Of a stretch of DNA of 45,787 bases, positions 9,044 through 17,102 are shown piece by piece. Under the pieces are notes generated by a model. It was not told the DNA's origin, did not search any database, and saw nothing but the letters and a program-made list of their open reading frames with translations. The DNA lies in contig DFBC01000112.1 of the NCBI GenBank assembly GCA_002367235.1, forward strand, positions 1 through 45,787. The letters are read 5' to 3'. Both the position numbers and the translations under genes were made by a program. The DNA comes from Cellvibrionales bacterium UBA3090. Its GTDB lineage: Bacteria; Pseudomonadota; Gammaproteobacteria; Pseudomonadales; Porticoccaceae. Each line of letters opens with the position of its first letter. The first letter of the stretch is position 1.

Positions 9044-10216
9044 ATGGCAGACACTTACCTTATTCATAAAAATCAGGCGGCTCTGGATAGCGCTGCGCCA
9101 ACGACACATGCGATCATCATTGGCGTTGGTCATTACGCGCACCTACCAGGTGGAGAGGGCGAGCCAACCAGTAAGGATGGCGGCCTGAGCCAGCTTTCCT
9201 CACCTCCGGCTTCAGCAAGAAAATTTTGCGATTGGCTGCTCGATGAGTTCAATCATCCAGACAAGGACTTGGCTACAATATCGCTACTGCTCTCCGAGCC
9301 CGGCGGCAATGTTAGCTACGATCATCCTAATCTACACAAGCTTGATGATATTCCTGGTTCAGCTGTTCCCCCTGTCGCTAGTATCACTAATGTAAAAAAA
9401 GCAATCAGAGAGTGGAAACAATTCGGGGATAGGAATGAAAAGAACCTCATGCTGTTTTTCTTCTGTGGACACGGGGTCTCACAAGGCCTGGAGGGCATTA
9501 CCTTATTGCTCTCCGACTACGGCGAAGCCGAGGATTTTCCCATGGAAGGCGCTATCGATTTTCTTAATTTTTATCAAGGCATGCAGCAGTGCAAAGCATC
9601 GTATCAATGCTATTTCGTGGATGCCTGCCGTGTAGTGTCCGATATTGCCACACGTACAACCGAAACCGGTAACGCCATTATCCAAAATGACCGCAACCGG
9701 CCTTTTGATTCTGAATTTAATCTGGCGGTATTTTATTCAACCATCGGGGGGGAGAAAGCCTATGGCCGTAAAAATAAACCGAGTTACTTTACCGAAGAAT
9801 TGATTAAGGGGCTAGATGGTAAGGGCAGTCATAACCGAATAGCTGACGGGCGCTGGCGGGTAGAAACCCATGAGCTCAATGCTGCGATTCACCACGGCCT
9901 TTCGCTAAGAGGCGATAAAATTAAAAATCCTATCGCGTATATGTCTCAGTATGAAATACATTTTCCAAAGAGTGAACCCATCATTCCGGTGACTGTTTTT
10001 TGCGATCCGAAACAGGATAATGAAAACGCGTACTTGTCGGTCAGTGGCGGCGACAGCTTTAGTGATGAGCGGGCACCCTGTGCGGATGATTGGGAATTGA
10101 ATCTGCCTCACGGCCGGTATGATTTCGTTGCAAAAGTCGACACTCGGCGAGGAGATCGGGAGGGGGAGTATGTGTTTCCTCCTTACAGAGAAATCAGCAT
10201 AAAGGTGAAACTATGA
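9044..10216 (+). CDS. Caspase-like cysteine peptidase (peptidase C14)
   Basis: A 390-residue protein with a caspase/metacaspase fold. The first core strand is HAIIIGVGHY, the catalytic histidine is H143 in FFCGHG, and the catalytic cysteine is C195 in YFVDACR. A downstream YSTIGGEKAYG stretch and the PSYFTEELIKGL helix also fit C14 peptidases. The dyad is intact. The last 80 or so residues look like a beta-sandwich extension (LPHGRYDF and IPVTVF strands). There is no signal peptide, so it should act in the cytosol. The ATG at 9044 directly follows an in-frame GTG at 9041. Its stop overlaps the start of the next gene (ATGA), so the two proteins are translationally coupled. Bacterial caspases near effector genes are frequent in conflict systems; the substrate here is unknown. 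Confidence 0.88.
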   Translation: MADTYLIHKNQAALDSAAPTTHAIIIGVGHYAHLPGGEGEPTSKDGGLSQLSSPPASARKFCDWLLDEFNHPDKDLATISLLLSEPGGNVSYDHPNLHKLDDIPGSAVPPVASITNVKKAIREWKQFGDRNEKNLMLFFFCGHGVSQGLEGITLLLSDYGEAEDFPMEGAIDFLNFYQGMQQCKASYQCYFVDACRVVSDIATRTTETGNAIIQNDRNRPFDSEFNLAVFYSTIGGEKAYGRKNKPSYFTEELIKGLDGKGSHNRIADGRWRVETHELNAAIHHGLSLRGDKIKNPIAYMSQYEIHFPKSEPIIPVTVFCDPKQDNENAYLSVSGGDSFSDERAPCADDWELNLPHGRYDFVAKVDTRRGDREGEYVFPPYREISIKVKL

Positions 10217-11673
10217 GTGTATCTATTGCTGCGCTAAGCCTGTTATATGACAAAGAGTCTGATGAGGCACTGACTGGGTCTGTCTACCGCCTGGATAAAA
10301 CCAAGGGGGGTAGTTATTTGTGTGACATTGTCGTTCCGATGTTTGATCAATCTAGGAATACCGACCACGTAAGGATCGGGGAATTAGACCACCTGGACGA
10401 AGGGAGCTATCTGTTGCAACTGATGCTGCCCAATGGCGATATGCATACTGAGACCTTTAACATAGCCAACGATGAAGATGACCCAAAGATCAGGGTGTAT
10501 ATTCCACACGATGGCCCACACGAGTGGACCAGCATGCACGCTATGGCTGGGTATTTTAAACATGCCAAACCGCCAGTGTTAAAAACCGCTTCACACCCGC
10601 AAACGGGTCAGCCTATTCGAATCACAATCCCCAGTCACAGCGATTTTAAGCTGTCGTTCGAAACCGGTTTACGTCCACAAACCACTCACCTCCCTCGAAT
10701 CGCTAGCCACAGCCAGCGCGATTTTCAGCTGTCCAATGTTGATTTCGAAATCCCGAGCGCGTCGACAAATTCGTCAGGCAAGAATATCGACCATATCAGC
10801 AACATCATTACAGAAGACCTCAGTGCAGCGACTGCCGAATTGCGATTGGGTGAAGCTAAAAAACTAGCGAATTCGACCTGCGAAGATGATCATTTGGTGT
10901 CCTACCGACTATGTCACTCCGGCGTACTAAACGAAATTGAACAATCAGAAGAGCAATATTTCCTTCAGGGCGATAGCTTAAAACGCAATTATCTATCCCT
11001 GATGTATACTTCGGGCGCGACGCTGATCTGCTTGCCAACGCCGTGGATGGTTCCGCATTACGAAGCCGATATTGATTTATTAATCGACCGGAACAGTGTC
11101 AGTGGCGACATTAATGTCTCATTAACTGTTGGCAATCCGATGATTAACTCGATTCTTGGTTATATTAATATGGGAGCCATTCATCAGGCGACCAAATTTA
11201 TTACTCTAGACCGCGCGCAAGCAATGTTATTTCAAAAAGTATCCTACCCATTTACTGCCACTTTGGGCGGCTATCTTTTAGTGCTTGGTCTAAATTCGGA
11301 AAAATATCAATCGGACTCTGAAAGCTGGAAGCAGTGGATTCACAATTTATATAACTGGTTTGAATGGCTGCCAGATGGCGCCATTTTGTACTCGGCGTTA
11401 CATTTCTTACTACGCGATAAAAATGTGAGTGATGCAAAAGGGGCGTTATTGAAAGCTTATGATAGGGGCCTGCCATTTTTTACTTTTGGCTTAAAGCTAA
11501 TGATGGATGGTATGCGTTATTTCGCAAGAGAAGGAGACATCGAGTGCGAAAATCGTTTGCAGCATTTGCAGACCATCGCCAAGCGAACTGATCCTTCCCA
11601 GCCTTTTTTGTCCATTCAATATTCCCAGTTCAATACAGCTGAAGAATCGGAACCCCATGAGCAAACTCTTTGA
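10213..11673 (+). CDS. Cassette protein of unknown family, translationally coupled to the caspase
   Basis: A 486-residue cytosolic protein I do not recognise as a named family. Residues 1 to about 110 are strand-rich with an EGSYLLQLMLPNG segment, reminiscent of the small beta-sandwich at the end of the caspase. A low-complexity linker follows with two similar SHS-(x)-DF-(K/Q)-LS units at residues 141 and 165. From about 215 onward it is mostly helical. A stretch with GGYLLVLGL, a WLPDGAI motif at W385, and an AKGALLKAYDRGLPFFTFGL repeat-like helix pair resembles TPR-type packing. I have a loose memory of similar WLPDGA-containing C-termini next to other bacterial caspase genes. Overlaps with the genes on both sides (4 nt and 17 nt) imply a complex with fixed stoichiometry. 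A sensor or adaptor role is inference. Confidence 0.7.
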   Translation: MSVSIAALSLLYDKESDEALTGSVYRLDKTKGGSYLCDIVVPMFDQSRNTDHVRIGELDHLDEGSYLLQLMLPNGDMHTETFNIANDEDDPKIRVYIPHDGPHEWTSMHAMAGYFKHAKPPVLKTASHPQTGQPIRITIPSHSDFKLSFETGLRPQTTHLPRIASHSQRDFQLSNVDFEIPSASTNSSGKNIDHISNIITEDLSAATAELRLGEAKKLANSTCEDDHLVSYRLCHSGVLNEIEQSEEQYFLQGDSLKRNYLSLMYTSGATLICLPTPWMVPHYEADIDLLIDRNSVSGDINVSLTVGNPMINSILGYINMGAIHQATKFITLDRAQAMLFQKVSYPFTATLGGYLLVLGLNSEKYQSDSESWKQWIHNLYNWFEWLPDGAILYSALHFLLRDKNVSDAKGALLKAYDRGLPFFTFGLKLMMDGMRYFAREGDIECENRLQHLQTIAKRTDPSQPFLSIQYSQFNTAEESEPHEQTL

Positions 11674-12757
11674 AATCACCCTGTTTCCTGCAAAAGAGGG
11701 TGACTGCATCTTAATCGGCTATGGCGACGATGATAAAAAGTACATATTAATTGATGCGGGAAGAGCTTGGACTTATAGTCATGCGCTCAAAGAGTATTTG
11801 CGGGAATCAAACATTGATACGCTGGAATTAGTGGTGGTCACGCATGTGGACCGCGATCATATCGATGGAATGCAGAAGTTTGCGGAGGACCGGGATCTCA
11901 CTATCCATGTAAAGGACTTCTGGTTTAATACCTGGGAGCACCTGCATGGAAATGCCATTGAAGTGCCGGCAAACGATGAAGATATGGAAGAGTTTGGCGC
12001 AAAAATGGGGGAGAACCTCAGCACTCAAATTCTCAAAAATAACTGGCCATGGAACAAACAATTTAATGGTCGTCCGGTAGAAGTGGGAGATACTGGCGCT
12101 GCTAATGAGATACAACTGGGCGATTTAAAGCTGACCCTTATTTCTCCGGATCGCCAAAAATTAGATAAGATGACCAGCATCTGGGAAAAGGAATGTAAGA
12201 AAGCGGGGATAGTGCCCGGCTCCTCCGTAGAAGACTATGCGGTTAGTGACAATGATGATGAGGGAATGGGCGCATTGGATATTGATGAGTTAGCCGATAC
12301 TCCATTTGAAAAAGACGGCTCAGCTTCCAATGGCACAAGCATCGCCTTTATTCTCGAATACAATGGAAATAGAATACTTCTGTCCGGCGACGCGCACGCT
12401 GATCTACTGATCGACTGCCTCAAGCGATTGGGGGCAACAATTGATAACCCGCTGCAACTGGACGTATTTAAAGTGCCTCACCATGGCAGTAGCTACAACC
12501 TGTCGATTGAACTACTCGCGCTAATGGACTGTAAGCATTATCTAGTGTCCACTAACGGCAACTACTTTAAACATCCTGACGAGATCGCGATGGCGAGGCT
12601 TATTAAATACGGCACACCGGATTCCACCTTGCACTTCAATTACAGGTCCCAATTCACGACATTATGGGATTCTAATTCGTGGAAAAGCGACTATCAATAC
12701 AAAACGAATTATCCCGAAATTGATGCAGATGGGTACTTAATGTTGAGGATTGAATAG
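11657..12757 (+). CDS. Metallo-beta-lactamase-fold hydrolase, ComEC/Rec2-like
   Basis: A 366-residue soluble MBL-fold protein. The metal motif is THVDRDHIDG with H63, D65, D67 and H68; aspartate replaces the second histidine, as is usual in ComEC-type MBL domains. Further ligands fit D245 in LSGDAHADLL and H275/H276 in VPHHGSS. Unlike ComEC it has no membrane segments, so it is a stand-alone enzyme, possibly a nuclease or phosphodiesterase. An acidic insertion (about residues 195-220) lies between the two metal-binding halves. The ATG at 11657 is chosen because it begins with the family's LFEITLFPAKEGDCILI strand. The frame is open upstream only within the preceding gene. It overlaps that gene by 17 nt and ends the cassette. 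Confidence 0.85.
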   Translation: MSKLFEITLFPAKEGDCILIGYGDDDKKYILIDAGRAWTYSHALKEYLRESNIDTLELVVVTHVDRDHIDGMQKFAEDRDLTIHVKDFWFNTWEHLHGNAIEVPANDEDMEEFGAKMGENLSTQILKNNWPWNKQFNGRPVEVGDTGAANEIQLGDLKLTLISPDRQKLDKMTSIWEKECKKAGIVPGSSVEDYAVSDNDDEGMGALDIDELADTPFEKDGSASNGTSIAFILEYNGNRILLSGDAHADLLIDCLKRLGATIDNPLQLDVFKVPHHGSSYNLSIELLALMDCKHYLVSTNGNYFKHPDEIAMARLIKYGTPDSTLHFNYRSQFTTLWDSNSWKSDYQYKTNYPEIDADGYLMLRIE

Positions 12758-12997
12758 CGAGTGTCCGCTTGTAGCGCAGAGCTGCCCTCGCATGAAACTA
12801 AGGAGAGGAAGTGCACTTATTGTATGAATCCGCCCTATTTGCGAACTCGAAAAAGCTCGTTATGAGAGTTTTTATCAGACACTATACCAAGTTTCAAACG
12901 ATCGGATTAGTTGAATGAGGTTCCCTAGAATCATTGCAGTTTGTTCGTTTAGACTTCAATCAAAGCAAGATTACTATCTTATTATCGTTAACCTCAG
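12758..12997. other. Non-coding gap between the convergent cassette and NERD gene
   Basis: 240 nt separate the convergent cassette and NERD genes. Apparent plus-strand ORFs at 12915-13254 are antisense to the NERD gene and look like shadows. An imperfect inverted repeat AACTC/GAGTT (12844-12870) followed by TTT could be a weak terminator for the cassette. I see no RNA gene or repeat here. Confidence 0.4.
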
Positions 12998-13780
12998 CTA
13001 TTTCACTACCCCACGGCATGCTGGAAAGGTTGCGCATCCCCAAACCTCACTTCCGGCGCTTTTACCCTTTCTGGCAGTTCTTAGCAGCATTGCATCACCG
13101 CACTTTGGGCACTTTGGGCACTGCGGTGTACTCGGCGGTGAGAGGGCCTTCTTCTGGCTCAGATGGCGGACATGTTGCCGGTTGGTGGTCAGCCCTTGTT
13201 GCAATCTCAGTTGCTCGATTTGAGCAGTCACAGCCTCCACATCGGCCTGGCTGAGCACCACCTCACATCTGGACTTGATATGACGAATGTAACCACCGGC
13301 ATAGGTAACATTGTCGGGCATGTCTGTCTTGAACGTGGAATCGCCGACAAACACCACCAGCGAGTGGATCGCTGTGGCAGGAATATCCAGCAGGACTTCA
13401 AGGGTTTTGATGTGTTTATAGTTCTGGTGCAGGGGGTTCTGAAACTTGTTGGTGTGCTTGTAGATTTTCTGCGTCCAGGTTCTCTGGTTGGCTGAGCCAA
13501 ATATCCAACCCTTCATGTTTTTGGTTTCGATCACGAATACGCCATAGCGCGACACAATGATGTGGTCGATCTGTGTGGTGCCATCGTCGGTTTGTAATGT
13601 CACATCTTTGATCAGGTGGTACTCGTCCTTTGGAAGAAACCGCCGTGCGGCCGTATTCACCAGAAACTCACCAGCGATCCCTTTGAACCAGGGCGATTTG
13701 AGAATACCAGCAAGTATGGCCAGTGGAATGAGATACCACAGTGCGTTAAAGACTTGTTGGATGATGGGGCTAAAGTCCAT
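12998..13780 (-). CDS. NERD-domain nuclease-like protein with C4 zinc ribbon
   Basis: A 260-residue protein antisense to the transfer operon. An N-terminal transmembrane helix (about residues 10-28) leads into a NERD (nuclease-related) domain with the KGIAGEF motif at 33-39 and the putative active-site residues D72, E85 and K87 (IDHIIVSRYG...ETK). The C-terminus is a topoisomerase-type zinc ribbon using C221/C224/C227 and C249/C255. NERD proteins with this zinc tail are common, and DNA processing or defence roles have been proposed. It is convergent with the cassette and divergent from the DUF1525 gene, so it is a separate transcription unit. No clear ribosome site was found before the ATG at 13780. 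Confidence 0.85.
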   Translation of the reverse strand: MDFSPIIQQVFNALWYLIPLAILAGILKSPWFKGIAGEFLVNTAARRFLPKDEYHLIKDVTLQTDDGTTQIDHIIVSRYGVFVIETKNMKGWIFGSANQRTWTQKIYKHTNKFQNPLHQNYKHIKTLEVLLDIPATAIHSLVVFVGDSTFKTDMPDNVTYAGGYIRHIKSRCEVVLSQADVEAVTAQIEQLRLQQGLTTNRQHVRHLSQKKALSPPSTPQCPKCPKCGDAMLLRTARKGKSAGSEVWGCATFPACRGVVK

Positions 13781-13944
13781 TTCAGGAAGTATTCGACGTA
13801 GTCAATTGGCCCCCATTATAGAAACCTCACCACCGCTCGACCAGAAACCTCGACCAACGAAGTCTGAATAAACCGTTTTGCCAGAATCCCGAATCGAGCA
13901 GGATTGTCACCTCATCAACGCTATCTGGTTCTGGATGATCGTCA

Positions 13945-14382
13945 GTGAATGTCGCAAAGGCTTATTTCATTATCTCGATGGTTCTAACGGGCACGCAAAA
14001 TGCGCCGGCCTGGGCCAAAGAGGAAGCACCTGCGATTGAGGTATTTACCGCTTCGAAGCTCCAGGTCGTCAGCGCTACCGAAAATACAACCGTCTACGTG
14101 ATAGACTGCATTCACCAGCTACAGCAATCACTCTCCAAGGATTTACCCAGCGAACCAGAGAAAGCCAAACAGTTGGCTCTGCAACGCTTCCAACGGATGG
14201 ATGCCCACATCAGTGGTGAGCTGGAAAACACTGCCAAAGGACTGGCACAAGCCCTGCAGTATGGTATTGATCGCTACCCAGCCATCGTGTTCGATGGTCA
14301 GGCGGTGGTGTATGGAATAACCGATACCAAGGCGGCAACCCAAGTCTATCAGCAGTGGCAGGCAGAGGGCGCACGACAATGA
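13945..14382 (+). CDS. ICE protein, TIGR03757 family (DUF1525, thioredoxin-like)
   Basis: A 145-residue exported protein of the PFL_4709 type. A signal peptide ends near APAWA-KEE. The mature part begins with the family's VFTASK strand and contains the diagnostic DRYPAIVFDGQAVVYGITD segment near residues 110-130. The family resembles part of a thioredoxin fold, but no CxxC is present. The predicted start is GTG at 13945, with ATG at 13978 as an alternative. It restarts the transfer operon after the 6.3-kb cargo and overlaps the next gene by 4 nt, so a promoter is probably needed in 13781-13944; I could not identify one. Confidence 0.88.
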   Translation: MNVAKAYFIISMVLTGTQNAPAWAKEEAPAIEVFTASKLQVVSATENTTVYVIDCIHQLQQSLSKDLPSEPEKAKQLALQRFQRMDAHISGELENTAKGLAQALQYGIDRYPAIVFDGQAVVYGITDTKAATQVYQQWQAEGARQ

Positions 14383-15401
14383 AGGTGGCCTTGTATCGCG
14401 GCTGGTTGATCTTGCTGCTGTGTACGCCATTGATTGGTAACACTGGCACCATCACCACCCCGGAAATTGTCGCACAGACGACCAGCGCGGCATTGAGTTG
14501 CATGCGCTGGATGCCGGTCGGCATCTGCTTTTGGTTGCGTTGTTCAATCTACGAATGCAGTGTCGAGACCTCTATAAAAGTTGGCCACTATCAACCCGAT
14601 GCAGTGGTCAGCAGCTACAACGAGCTGGGTGACAACCCCTGGCTGGAGATTCGCAGCACACTGGGGCTTGCACAAAAAACTGCTGCAAATGGCCTGTTAG
14701 GCAGCTTGATATCGGTTCCCATTGATAGTGCTGGGAATAGAACTGAAGGGGGACAGGGTAACCGCGATCACCGAAATCTGGTGTTTCGAGAAACAGATGT
14801 GATCGGTCACCCGCTAAGTTCGCTGTCAGGTGTTTTGGCGGGTACTGGCTACTTGTGCGAATCGGAAACGACTTCATTCTATCCGTACTTTTTGTCGGGT
14901 CTCGATGCGCTGTCCTGGCGTATGGAGATTCCGGAAATGTTCTATCCCGCCAGTCTGATTCCAGGTCTGAGGGAAATCGGCAGCTGGCCATTACAAACAT
15001 GGGGTGGGGCCTATCCCCGTACTGGCTGGACAACGCAGGCAGAAGAACCCAAAGCGGCCGCGATCAATGCGCAAAGGGCGGGCGATATCGTAACGCGAAC
15101 AGGGCAGCCGCATATATATGTGCCAATTTCTAGTTCCTCCGGCTCTGGCCAAAAAGTCTGGTTCCCCGGCCCGCTGGTTGAGGATGATCCGGATACCGGT
15201 GAGTGGCAGATGCTGCTCCCCAAAGCGGAATCCACCTGTGCTGTTTTCGGCACCAATGATTTGGCCAGTGTGAATGGTTGGGGTGGCGGGCGAGTAGATG
15301 CAGAAGGGGATTACGTCTGGAACCTGTGGCGACCCTACTCCTGTTGTGAGCGGGAAGGGTTATTCCTGTTCGACATTAACTGGATTAACTACCCACCATG
15401 A
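14379..15401 (+). CDS. ICE protein, TIGR03756 family (TraU-like)
   Basis: A 340-residue exported protein of the PFL_4710/TraU type, needed in F-like systems for mating-pair stabilisation. Residues 1 to about 22 form a signal peptide. The cysteine-rich early region (SCMRWMPVGICFWLRCS and ECSVETS) fits TraU-like proteins, which depend on disulfides. Later cysteines in TGYLCESE, STCAVFG and YSCCERE complete the set. The ATG at 14379 overlaps the DUF1525 stop (ATGA), which fixes the start. The stop again overlaps the next start by 4 nt. Confidence 0.9.
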   Translation: MKVALYRGWLILLLCTPLIGNTGTITTPEIVAQTTSAALSCMRWMPVGICFWLRCSIYECSVETSIKVGHYQPDAVVSSYNELGDNPWLEIRSTLGLAQKTAANGLLGSLISVPIDSAGNRTEGGQGNRDHRNLVFRETDVIGHPLSSLSGVLAGTGYLCESETTSFYPYFLSGLDALSWRMEIPEMFYPASLIPGLREIGSWPLQTWGGAYPRTGWTTQAEEPKAAAINAQRAGDIVTRTGQPHIYVPISSSSGSGQKVWFPGPLVEDDPDTGEWQMLLPKAESTCAVFGTNDLASVNGWGGGRVDAEGDYVWNLWRPYSCCEREGLFLFDINWINYPP

Positions 15402-16738
15402 TCGAGAAATCCCGCATCACCGGCCTGATCGGCGCGGCTATTATTTTCTGTGCCGTCGATACCTACGCCGCACAAGCGCCAACCGAAGACGGTCTGTGGT
15501 ATTACGAAATCGGTGGTGCAGAACCGGTCTCGGTACCAGCCAATCCCTCCGTGGTTTCTGTGACTCTGGATGGTTCAGCGCAGTTAGGCTTGGGGTATAG
15601 CTGTGGCAAGTTTGATCCGGTGGCTGCGGTGACCAATACCTTGAACAACATTGGTACCGGCGTCGACAATATGATGAATGCCATGACGGCGGCCGCCACC
15701 GGTGCCATAGCGTCCTTGCCGGCCTTGATTTTGCAGCGTGCCAATCCGGGTCTCTATGACTTGTTTCAAAATGCCTTGCTCAAGGCGGAAGAAACCATGC
15801 AACTGGCCACTAAGTCTTGTGAGCAAATGGAGGCTGAAGTTGCGCAGGGTAAGAACCCTTATGCAGATTTGATTACCCTATCCAAAGGCAATGATTGGAA
15901 AGTGCAGATGGGTATTGGCGGCAATGATGCTGTCACCGCCAAAACTACGGTGGAGTCATCCAACGGAGATAACGGTGTGCCCTGGATTGGAGGTCAGGCC
16001 GGTGGTAGCGGCCAGCCCGTGTTGGAGTTTACCGGCGATATCGTCGAGGCTGGTTACAACATCAATATGAACCGGGCGATCACCGACACCAGCTCTGTTC
16101 CTGTGGCGTCGGCAACTCGGTTGTCTGAAATTTGGGTCTCGCCTGCTCAGGCCCGTGATTGGACAGTGGGTGTGGTGGGCGAAAACATTGTTACCACCTG
16201 TGACACTTGTCGTAAGGACAGTGTTCCGGGTACAGGCCTGTTGCCCAAGCTCAATCAAGAGTCAGCTGCCGTCACTACTGAAATCCAGAATCTTGTCAGT
16301 GGTGCTACGCCGCCAACCTTGGCGAATCTCGACCAGATCACCGCGCCTGGGGTGGCTATTACTCGGCAGCTGATTGAAGCTATCCGCGAGATGCCCGCCT
16401 CCGAGCAGGGTTTGATTATGGGTCGTCTCGTTGCTGAGATAAGCACTGCTCGCACCATTGAAAAAGCACTGTTTGCGCGCCGGTTGTTGCTATCGGGCAG
16501 ACAGGTACCCGAGGTTTATGCCACTGAAGTGGCGAGGGAACATGCAGATGTCTCCATTGCAGAACTCGATAAGGAAATTGAAAACCTGCTATTTGAAACC
16601 CGGGTGCGTAAGGAGGTGGTCTCTGACACGGTCGCACTACTCCTGAAGCGTTCAGCAGCAAAACGACAAAGTTCGCTCATAGTGCCCGAAGTACCCACTT
16701 TGGATCCCAATCCGCTGCGAGGTGGCCGTGTTCAGTAA
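15398..16738 (+). CDS. ICE protein, TIGR03755 family (PFL_4711 type)
   Basis: A 446-residue exported protein with a signal peptide ending near TYAAQA. It is the usual partner directly after the TraU-like gene in these elements. A hydrophobic, glycine/alanine-rich segment lies near residues 95-110. The rest is soluble, with a CDTC pair near residue 270 and a long helical, coiled-coil-prone C-terminus (about 310-435). The family's function is not established; export to the periplasm and a channel role are inferred. The start is fixed by the ATGA overlap with the TraU-like stop. Confidence 0.87.
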   Translation: MIEKSRITGLIGAAIIFCAVDTYAAQAPTEDGLWYYEIGGAEPVSVPANPSVVSVTLDGSAQLGLGYSCGKFDPVAAVTNTLNNIGTGVDNMMNAMTAAATGAIASLPALILQRANPGLYDLFQNALLKAEETMQLATKSCEQMEAEVAQGKNPYADLITLSKGNDWKVQMGIGGNDAVTAKTTVESSNGDNGVPWIGGQAGGSGQPVLEFTGDIVEAGYNINMNRAITDTSSVPVASATRLSEIWVSPAQARDWTVGVVGENIVTTCDTCRKDSVPGTGLLPKLNQESAAVTTEIQNLVSGATPPTLANLDQITAPGVAITRQLIEAIREMPASEQGLIMGRLVAEISTARTIEKALFARRLLLSGRQVPEVYATEVAREHADVSIAELDKEIENLLFETRVRKEVVSDTVALLLKRSAAKRQSSLIVPEVPTLDPNPLRGGRVQ

Positions 16739-17102
16739 TACTCGATCGAAAAGGAAAGGGTTCCTATGCTTGAGCCTGGTAACAGCGTTGCTAACCCTGT
16801 TAGCCGGATTCTTTCTGTGGAGCAGCGTTCAAACTCACTCGGTAATAAGCATCCGCGAGCACATCCTTCAGTGGCAGCCAGTTCTGTCTGGTATGAGATG
16901 GACATTGATCGGTGGATTGGCGTTCGCTTGGCCAGGCTTTTGCCTCTGGTTGGTCGAGTCAGACCGCATCAATATCGATAAGGCTCAACAATTAAAAGCG
17001 TGTCGTTGGCGCATCGTCGGATGGTTGATCGTGATCGAATTGATTCTGGGCCAAAGTCTACTCGTCAAGTTGACGGCCATCGTGGCGGGTAGAAACGGAT
17101 GA
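16722..17102 (+). CDS. Small ICE membrane protein between TIGR03755 and TraG genes
   Basis: A 126-residue protein with three predicted transmembrane helices (about residues 14-34, 58-78 and 98-118) and no recognised domain. A small membrane protein at this position is normal for PFL-type elements. Starts at GTG 16722 or GTG 16728 are both possible; the first overlaps the upstream gene by 17 nt. Its stop overlaps the TraG start (ATGA). Confidence comes from frame, hydropathy and tight packing rather than a family match. Confidence 0.7.
   Translation: MAVFSNTRSKRKGFLCLSLVTALLTLLAGFFLWSSVQTHSVISIREHILQWQPVLSGMRWTLIGGLAFAWPGFCLWLVESDRINIDKAQQLKACRWRIVGWLIVIELILGQSLLVKLTAIVAGRNG

Noticed and set aside
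12915..13495. Plus-strand ORFs opposite the NERD gene
   Set aside because: No domain logic; they are antisense to an intact gene with catalytic and zinc motifs.
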